A stretch of 58,027 nucleotides of DNA. Source: Purshia tridentata. Taxonomy: Eukaryota > Streptophyta > Magnoliopsida > Rosales > Rosaceae. Made by a program: the position numbers and the translations under genes. The notes beneath the pieces are model-generated. The model had not been told where the DNA came from, searched no databases, and saw nothing but the letters and a program-made list of their open reading frames with translations. Each line of letters opens with the position of its first letter. Within the stretch, counting starts at the first letter, position 1. Shown here piece after piece: positions 50,707-58,027 of this stretch. The DNA is taken from the NCBI GenBank assembly GCA_003254885.1, contig QANT01004363.1, positions 1-58,027 of the forward strand. Reading direction: 5' to 3'.

Positions 50707-53700
50707 TTAGGAGTTTGAGACCTTTCGAGAATACGCGAGGACCATTACAAAATCTTTTGCAGAGGACCCAACAGATGCTGGAATTCGTTCTGAAGGTGAT
50801 GCTGTTTGTAACCACAAATCAACCAAATTGTACATCTGCAATGTCGGAACCACTGGTTGTCCCATGCATTTGATCTCTACCTGCAAGAATTATGAATTGA
50901 ACCGTTACCAAAGGAAGCACAATAACATATAGTAAACTATTTCTAGTAAAGTCACAAGACTTGTGCCAGAGGATTTAATGTTAAATTGCCTGTAGTCTTT
51001 TTGGTAAGTAAAAAATGGATTCTCTTACCTCAGCTTCGCTAGTGAGATCCAGCTTCCTCATTAAATACTTCTGGATAAGCAAGACAGGCACATTTCCATC
51101 TCTGTGACAATTAATGAAATATGACATATAAGACTTTAAGCACTAGAAAATTTCCATAACAAAATCATTCTCCCAACTTCAACTTCATGTATCAATGTAT
51201 TGCAAAAATTAGAAAGAATGAAGCAAGTATGTGCTAAACTGTACATATAGAATTTATAAATAGCCCTGCAACAATGAACGCTTCAGCATGCAATAATGAA
51301 TGGCACCATCAAAGATGCCTAAAAGCCAAAGATAACTCACTTTATTCTTAAGTAACTTGTGGGAATTTGAGGCAAGGGTTCATCTCCTTCCCTGAAACCA
51401 TTAATATAGAATGAATATATGAACAAAAGAAAAACAACTTGTTAAGCAAATTCTTTAAATACTCCAAATAGAGGTAAAAGTTAGAAAGTTAAAGTTTTTT
51501 CTCACTGGTCTTCAGAAGCCACAAGTGAGAACCAAATTGGACCAACTCTTCTTTCATGTTTTCCACCCACTGCATCCAGCACGGCTTGGGGTGAAATGCT
51601 TGATTCTCCAAAAGCTTCCCTCTTTCGGCGAACCCTACGCAACTTTTTAGGTTTTACTGTTTCTGAAAAGGTAAGATCATTGCTATTCTTTTCATCCTCT
51701 ACTTTTGATTTCTGCTTGATGTCCTTATTTTTGGATTTACGAACTTGAGATTCACTGGCAATGGCATGCGCTGGTTCTAATTTATTATCAGACCCCTGTG
51801 AATTGGATTTGAGAGACTTGGTCCTGTTTGCAACTTCCACCAAACAATTCAAAGGTTTCCAAAGATCCAATTTCCCTTCCCATGGTTCAGAGACATTCTC
51901 AGTTTCTTTATTGGATACAGGTTGGCTAGGCTCAGCAGAAAAAGAACTCTGTGCCAATCAAATTCGAGAGCAAGGAAGACATTAGTATATTTAACCAAAT
52001 GCAATACTTTCTTTTTAAGCTTGTGTGGAACAAAATCCCATCGGCAGTCTAAAGAAAGCATATCAGGGGAAGCATATATAAGACAGAATTTTGCCCTCAT
52101 TTACCTGCCTGGTGTTTTGACAGGACTTATTTGAGGCCTCAGGTGAGCTGTAGCTCCCTGGATGATCTTCCATGGAGTCTTCCTCTTTTTTAATGGGTCT
52201 CTCAACCAGAAAGCTGGATCCTTGTAAAGCAGAAGCCTTTCTTGCAACAGCTTTAGTTCTCCTTCCAGTCAATGTAGCCTGGGTTGATACTCTGGGAGTG
52301 CTGACCACCAATGACGAGAGTGATCTTTCCTTTCTTCTTGCTGGTAATGTAGCTGAAGGCATAACTTCAGGTGCCTTCACCTTTCTTCTTTTAAAAGGGA
52401 AAATCTTAGCTCTTACATCTTGCAAGTTGTGGTCTGGCCTGATAATCAATGTCAACTAATGCAATCAATATATCATGATTTAAGAACAAAAATCTCAAGA
52501 TTACTCCAATATGTGGTTATCCTGCATAATGGATGTGCATGCTTGCTCGACATGTACAATTTTATTGTTGCATCAAAGGGGTACAAGGATTGAAAAATTA
52601 CAAGATGTCCAGAGAACATCTGCAACTAAATCAAGCACATTGGAATGGTTGCAAAATGCAGCCACATGTACACAGACGGAAAACTCATTAAGATTTAGGA
52701 AGCATATCATATTTACTACCATCCTCTTCTTTTGTAATCTCAATAAATTCCCAATACCGATGGACCCAGATTTTGCCGAAACATATTAAAAAAATTTTCC
52801 ATCATCTCACAGAATAAACTCACTTATCTAAATGATAGCCCTTTCCCAATAAAACAATATGGGAAGTTGTATGTTGATGGCATAAAGCCATAAACCATGA
52901 CATTTGATGAAAAAGGAAAACTGAATGATTCTAATCGAGAAAGAGGAAAGAAAACTAGGGTGCGTTTGGTATCCCACTTAAAAGAGTTTTAAAATAATTT
53001 CTTCCTTATTTCATCCATAAATACCATAAATGAAAACAAAAAACAGTTTCCGAGAAGGATACCAAACATGGCTTAAAATTTCCAAGAATAATCCATGCAA
53101 GTAATTATTTGCTTAATTCAATGGTCAGCTAAGAAATAGCAACCTTAATTTCTCCAACGGAACACAACCCAAATCGATATTGCATATGGGACAGAATTCT
53201 AATTCCTCGTCTGTAATCTTGTTATATATGCACTTCCTGCAAACTGGAGAAGTTCAAATAATCAATCTATCAGAATTATTTTGTGCACTGACTGAGAAAT
53301 TTGGGGGCAGGGGGTCACTCTGGGAAAAAAATTTCAGCAAATTGTTCTGCAATAAGCATGAGAAAATCCAGAAAACGAAGTAAAAAAATTCTTAATCATA
53401 GGAAAGAGGCAGCCAAAGTAAAATAGAACCATTTATGAAAACTAGGCAGTACTACAGATTTTGAACATAATTATATGTCTGTAAACATCAACTGGCAATA
53501 ACAGACTCTATGCATTAATTAAACAGTCATGAACCTATATGAACGCAATGCTACTTAGGCCACTGCAACCAGAGGCCTTTCGGGGTACCAAATTGTATCA
53601 CTGTTAGTCAAACATTCAAAACTATCAACAAGTTATATCAATGAGACAAAATGCTTGCTTGTTCACCAATGGTTGGCCGGTCCAAACTGACAAAGCTGCT

Positions 53701-54077
53701 CCCAGATCTTCCAGTAGAGATACATAAAAAGAAAAAGAGAAACAATCCAATAAAGCATCAAATACCCACATCCCAAATACCATTAACAGCCAAACCCAGA
53801 TAAGAAAAATGCAAGTTACTAACAATCCAGATCATAAAAATATCAAATGCCAAACAAATCCAGCAAAAGACTCCAAATTTGAAAATAAAAATCTAAACTA
53901 GCAGAAACAGACAAACAAAATCAGAGAAGACAGACCATTGACACGAGGGAGGGAGTACTCACACGTATGAAGACATTCAGATATGGTGGTGGCATCTCTG
54001 AAGAGCTTGTGGCAAAGAGGACAAGTCATGCATGCTCGAATCGTCTCCCTCTTCACTTTCACCACCTGATTCGCCAT
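50707..54077 (-). CDS. DRIP-like RING E3 ubiquitin ligase with RAWUL domain
   Basis: Seven exons on the reverse strand, 54077-53963, 53243-53144, 52438-52105, 51948-51506, 51391-51341, 51101-51029 and 50880-50707, join in frame to 429 residues. The RING finger is C3HC4 with C19, C22, C35, H37, C40, C43, C56 and C59; the first intron cuts it after H37. It is followed by the family block [19 protein letters not shown] and a long, basic, low-complexity middle. The C-terminal RAWUL (ubiquitin-like) domain covers about 325-425 ([40 protein letters not shown]). This layout is that of Arabidopsis DRIP1/DRIP2, nuclear ligases that ubiquitinate DREB2A and restrain drought responses; related to the RING1/BMI1 type. 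Function is inferred by homology. Alternative start: an in-frame ATG 29 codons upstream, rejected because DRIP proteins begin right before the QVV(K/T)VKR block. Confidence 0.93.
52957..53073. mobile_element. short foldback MITE-like element in intron 2
   Basis: About 117 bp in intron 2 of the DRIP-like gene, with imperfect inverted ends: GGGTGCGTTTGGTATCCC on the left; the right end, reverse-complemented, reads GCCATGTTTGGTATCC. The GTTTGGTATCC core is shared exactly. The flanking triplets CTA and TTA may be a decayed 3-bp target duplication of PIF/Harbinger type. There is no coding capacity. Confidence 0.55.
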
Positions 54078-55795
54078 CTCCAACCGCACAAGACCTCTCG
54101 CACTCCCACTCCTCAATCCAAACTCGCCCACGTATTCACACACTGCATGTTGCCGCACACACAAAATTTACGTCCATTTCTTTACATACACCTGCATTAG
54201 ACCCAAAAAAAGATAGAAATCAGAACAATACCAAGACGACCGAGCAAGCAAATAAGACACGAAAAATTCACCAAAATGCGTGTGTAGGGAGAAAGCAAAT
54301 AAACACCTGTTGATTGGTAACCAAAAGAGAGCTTGTTGTGGTTATTGGGGAGGTGAGATTATGAGATGGGTTTGATCGATTTGTGAGGATTTGACGTGGG
54401 TTTTGATGGATTTGCACAGAGGGTTGAGGATTATTGATCTGAATCGAGAAGCCGTCTTCGTCATAAAGAGCATGAATACCAAAGAGTTTTTTTCTTTGTT
54501 TTTGTATTTTTGTTTTGTATATTTAATTATTTAATTATTTAATTATTTCTTATTTTAGTTGTTTTAAAAACAGTATAATATTAAAGACAGGTTCAATTCA
54601 AGATTAGGAGGGGGGGGGTGTAGGGGCTAAAGTGCGCCGGGGCTGCGCACTGGGTTTTCGTGCACCCGACGGCGAGTCTTGCGGAAGTGTGAGTGTTAAA
54701 TGTGTCCACATGTGCATAATAGCAAGGCGTGCAGCGTGCGGTCGCATAATGATAAAATTAACATTGATCTCTCTTTTTTCTTTTTTTTTATAATTAATAT
54801 AAATAAAAAATCCGACATAAACAGATAGAGAGAAACAGCCAGAAGTAACAACAACGTCCTTGTGAGATTCGTTTAAGCTCTCATGAGTCATGTTGATGTT
54901 GTACGCCATGAACTGAGTCAAGTTACTTCAAGCTTAGCCTTTCACTGCAATCATTGTTTTTACCTTTTTACCCTTAGGCCTTAGCTTCTTTAACTTTTTC
55001 TTGATGGCTTGATCCTCCAATGAGGCACGTTGTAAATATGCAAGGTATTTCGTGGTTAGGCCAGGTGTATATGTTGGAATTTTAAGTCAAAGGCAAGGGC
55101 CAGGTGGCTTCCTTTGAATACATCAAAATTATATCTTGGGCCAACTGGGTGGAACCCACTTTATAGATGCTTTTAATCCTATGGTTTACAACCCCTGATA
55201 GCTAATCACGAATTGTACTGCCCTTTGTATTAATTAACTGGTTATCCCTAATTGAGATGAAATCCATATTACTAAGTTTTGTCACATGATCTTAATTATA
55301 AATAAAAATGCGATTCCCTGGCCAAAAAAAAAAATTGAAAATGCGATTCCATGTAAATGGGTAGGCATAACAATAGTTGAAGAACATGCAGACCATGATT
55401 AGCCACATGCGGCATGATCCTTCTAGGATTGGGTGACACCAATTTAAATTATAGGATAATTGTGAGGGTCCAATTGTGTGTGAAAAATTTAGCATGGTGG
55501 TGGATATTGAGATTATTTTCTCGATCAACTTTGCTTTCAATTATTATCCATGTTCTATATGTGCATATTATTAACAATTAACATGCACGTAAACGATTGT
55601 CGTTAAAAATTTACCTTAAAGAGCAACTACTGCAATCTTCATAATACTATTTAATTAATTAATTGCCAACTACAAGTAAACCCATGAACCAATGTTTGTC
55701 TATGTATATATTTGTACATAAACAATACATGCTGATTACTGCAAGCTCTGTTCTATATGTATATCCTTCCCATCAGATCATTTGGAATGAGTGTA
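54078..55795. other. intergenic between DRIP-like and MRS2 genes
   Basis: From 54078 to about 54480 lies the leader and promoter of the reverse-strand DRIP-like gene, where a leader intron is possible. Beyond that is AT-rich DNA with no supportable gene. The right end holds the MRS2 3' UTR. Confidence 0.45.
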
Positions 55796-56929
55796 TCAAG
55801 ATCCAACAAGACCTTTGTGCCGAGCATATGAAATTATAACTACGAAAACAGAAGCGCAAACCATCCCCGTGATGATGACCACCTAATTTATGTTAAAATA
55901 AAATGGAGTTAGAAAATAATAATATTCCCTGTTTGGACTGGAGTTTATTGAGGTAAAGCCATTTTGACTTGGTGATATATGATACAGAATTTTCCTTGCT
56001 TAGATTTTTTTCTTTATAAAATCAAGGACAAAAGAAAATCCAAATCAGTTGGTTGTATACTGTACATACCCATTTGAATACGTAGCCATGACCTTCCTTC
56101 CACGTATATGGGATGTTCATGCCAAATATTGCAGCCACCAAAGAATATATAGACAAACAAACAGTTCCAGAACTTAGGAACAGCTCTAGCTGCCACAGGT
56201 CACAGAGAATATATGTTAACTATCAAAAGGGATATATATCTACTTATAAAACATGAGCATAGTATATATGCATCTATTTGGATCCTACAGACATTACCTG
56301 AATTAGCTGATTCCGATGATTGTCAAGCTGCAACAACATATGCATTAGGTCAGTTATGTTAATATCATGTTTGGAATTAATAAGTGTATCAAAGTTTTCA
56401 TATCGATCATTTTCATTATTTTCAACCATTACCTGGATATTAATGTAATCCTCTGTGTCATCAATGTATTCACGCAGCTGGTAAGAAAGATGATTAGCTC
56501 GTTTACTTGCTTTAATCTCATATCATTAGAATGTTAATGAGCGTGCTGAGACAATAGTAAAATGATACATACCGTGGTCAATTTATTCAGTGTGCCTTCA
56601 ATTTGCATAAAGTAAGCCTGCAAAAGATAACAGGATTCAACTCAGACTTCAGGTTTGGATGAACAAGAGAGCTAGAAGACCTATATATGGTGAAATATAA
56701 CCTCGAGCAACATCTCAAGCTCCTCAATATCATTATCCTCTTGAATTGTTGTTACACTTGCCCTGCTTGTTTTGGATACCTTTGAGCCTATAGTTATGGT
56801 AGGAGAGGCCATAGACCAATTTGGAGCACCAGAGTCACTCAGAGGTGAAGTCCCATCCAACTTCCTTGATAAGTAAAGATCTGCCATGTCATCGTCATCA
56901 TCAAGAAGCTGTTCGAGTTCATCTCTTAC
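55796..56929 (-). CDS. MRS2/CorA magnesium transporter, 3' part
   Basis: Six C-terminal exons on the reverse strand, 56929-56702, 56617-56573, 56477-56433, 56327-56298, 56189-56070 and 55882-55796, join in frame into 184 residues and a stop. They read VRDELEQLLDDDDDMADLYL, then AYFMQIEGTLNKLTT, LREYIDDTEDYINIQ, LDNHRNQLIQ, LELFLSSGTVCLSIYSLVAA with IFGMNIPYTW, and a last membrane segment ending YARHKGLVGS. The GMN signature that forms the pore entrance is intact between two membrane helices. Plant MRS2/MGT proteins form pentameric Mg2+ channels in plasma, vacuolar, mitochondrial or plastid membranes; which one applies here cannot be told. Three adjacent exons are only 45, 45 and 30 bp. The N-terminal exons were not found up to the right edge, so the gene probably continues past it, with a MITE in the intervening sequence. 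Confidence 0.92.
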
Positions 56930-57070
56930 CTAGAATCCATTATACCATTGTGGAATTAAATCCATGTTTATAAATGGAACTTAAATTTATTTGTTCATTT
57001 TAGTGACTTTTACCTTTATGGCCTGGTAAATAACAAAAATACAATATTTTGGGAATTGATCAGAGACTAA
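56930..57070. other. probable MRS2 intron sequence
   Basis: It begins (reverse strand) upstream of the acceptor TTCTAG used by the VRDELEQL exon. No family exon such as the expected RVQK end is visible here. A GTAAAA donor-like site at about 57014 is not backed by coding similarity. Confidence 0.4.
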
Positions 57071-57840
57071 GGCTTAGTTTGGTATTGCTGTGAAATACAA
57101 GCAAACTCAGCTTCACTTGAAATCAAATAGAAATTCTTTATATAGGAAAGTTAATCCCAATCTCTAATCTCATAACTCAGACAGTACTAAAGCTTAGTTT
57201 GATATTGCTGTGAAATACAATTGCTGTGAAGTAAAACAGCTGTGCAACAAAACAGCTGTGAAGTAAAGTCAGCTAAGTGTTTGGTAAACTATGTTTTCAA
57301 AACTGCTGTGCAGAATGAAAGTGTTTGGTAAATTGTAATACAAAATTGCTGTGACTGTTTATAATTACTAAAATAGACATAATGTTGAAAATGTTTTTAA
57401 CTTATTTGTTTGGGGAAAAAAATGGCATTTTACTAGTTTATAATTTTTTGTGCACAAAAAAAAAATTATTAAATAAGTATGCATATTATTTTTGTTGAAA
57501 TATTTTAATTTTAATGGTACCAATAAAATATCATGATTAATAATATCAAGAACAATGAAAATAAAGAACGTACGGTGGAACATGTTGGGATATTTTTTCT
57601 GAATTTGTAAAAACATTGAGAATATAGTGGGCAAAAAAAAATTTAAATATGGGAGCCTACAACTTTCACTCACTACAGTTTTGAAAAACAGGTTTCAAGT
57701 TGTAGTGGATTTCTGTAGTGAGTGACCTCAAATTGTGAGTCACTACAGTTTTTTAATTTTTACCAAACGCCAAAATTGTTGTGAGAGAATTGTCACTCAC
57801 TACAGTTTTTGGGTATTTCACTGCAATCCCAAACGGAGCC
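57071..57840. mobile_element. PIF/Harbinger-type (Tourist-like) MITE, 770 bp
   Basis: Inverted ends match well: left GGCTTAGTTTGGTATTGCTG; right end reverse-complemented GGCTCCGTTTGGGATTGCAG; both continue TGAAATAC. A 3-bp TAA lies immediately outside each end (57068-57070 and 57841-57843), the target duplication typical of PIF/Harbinger and Tourist MITEs. Inside are AT-rich DNA and repeated GCTGTGAA and CACTACAG motifs, with no transposase frame. A second copy of the left end lies at 57191-57220, also preceded by ACTAA, so the element is nested or carries a duplicated end. Confidence 0.82.
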
Positions 57841-58027
57841 TAAGAACAAAGCTCATAATCTCATACTCTGCCGCAAGAACAAGAAAAAACTCACCATACT
57901 TTTACGGGTTTGAAGCTTTGTATCGGTGTCTTGGATAAAGGAAATAATTCAAACTCTTATAAATCACTATTAAGTCCCTCATAAAATTTCTCTCAATATA
58001 AGTCTCTTCACGTGTGGTATCATTTAA
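57841..58027. other. right-edge sequence, nothing recognised
   Basis: 187 bases after the MITE with no coding similarity I can identify. Presumed intron or upstream sequence of the MRS2 gene. Confidence 0.35.

Noticed and set aside
57843..58027. possible further MRS2 exon at the right edge
   Set aside because: The reverse-strand translation does not resemble the expected region before VRDELEQL, and the donor-like site alone is not enough.

Overview
The window is nuclear DNA of a eudicot plant. It has AT-rich intergenic stretches, GT-AG introns with plant-type splice sites, a 103-residue SRP9, a plant linker histone, WRKY, AP2/ERF and DRIP-type RING proteins, a microRNA166 locus and small MITE-like elements. 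The gene models look Rosaceae-like, perhaps Prunus, but that is an impression from protein similarity. A single N at 829 shows that this is a draft assembly.

Layout from left to right. 1656-3995 (+) is an intronless MUSTANG-type domesticated Mutator transposase with a long non-coding leader holding a CT microsatellite. 6291-6387 (+) is a MIR166 hairpin with a perfect miR166 sequence. 8907-10805 (-) is an intronless P-class PPR protein. 11584-15112 (+) is an eight-exon P-loop kinase of the NADKc type (calmodulin-dependent NAD kinase). A 4-kb stretch without a supportable gene follows. 19966-20958 (-) is histone H1. 24611-26183 (+) is a decayed, intron-bearing copy of ribosomal protein S15 (uS19). 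29140-29709 (+) is a short ERF repressor with a C-terminal EAR motif. 33094-35080 (-) is a group IId WRKY factor. 41195-43671 (-) is SRP9, divergent from a GAT1-like amino acid transporter at 44219-46205 (+). 47177-47794 (+) is a PRA1 family protein. 50707-54077 (-) is a DRIP-like RING/RAWUL E3 ligase. 55796-56929 (-) is the 3' part of an MRS2/CorA magnesium transporter, with a 770-bp PIF/Harbinger-type MITE upstream of it and the rest of the gene probably beyond the right edge.

The genes do not form an operon or an obvious pathway cluster; this is ordinary plant gene order. Several bear on stress or calcium signalling (NADKc, WRKY IId with a calmodulin-binding-type motif, ERF repressor, DRIP-like ligase), but their neighbourhood does not itself imply joint function.

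Multi-exon models were built by hand from splice consensus, reading-frame continuity and family conservation. Every junction listed keeps frame, but none was tested against transcripts. No clearly undescribed system was found. The items most worth a second look are the MIR166 locus, the broken RPS15 copy, the tandemly duplicated MITE end, a degenerate 140-bp tandem repeat upstream of the ERF gene, two perfect palindromes built around known factor sites, and a promoter-like GC-rich island with no gene attached.
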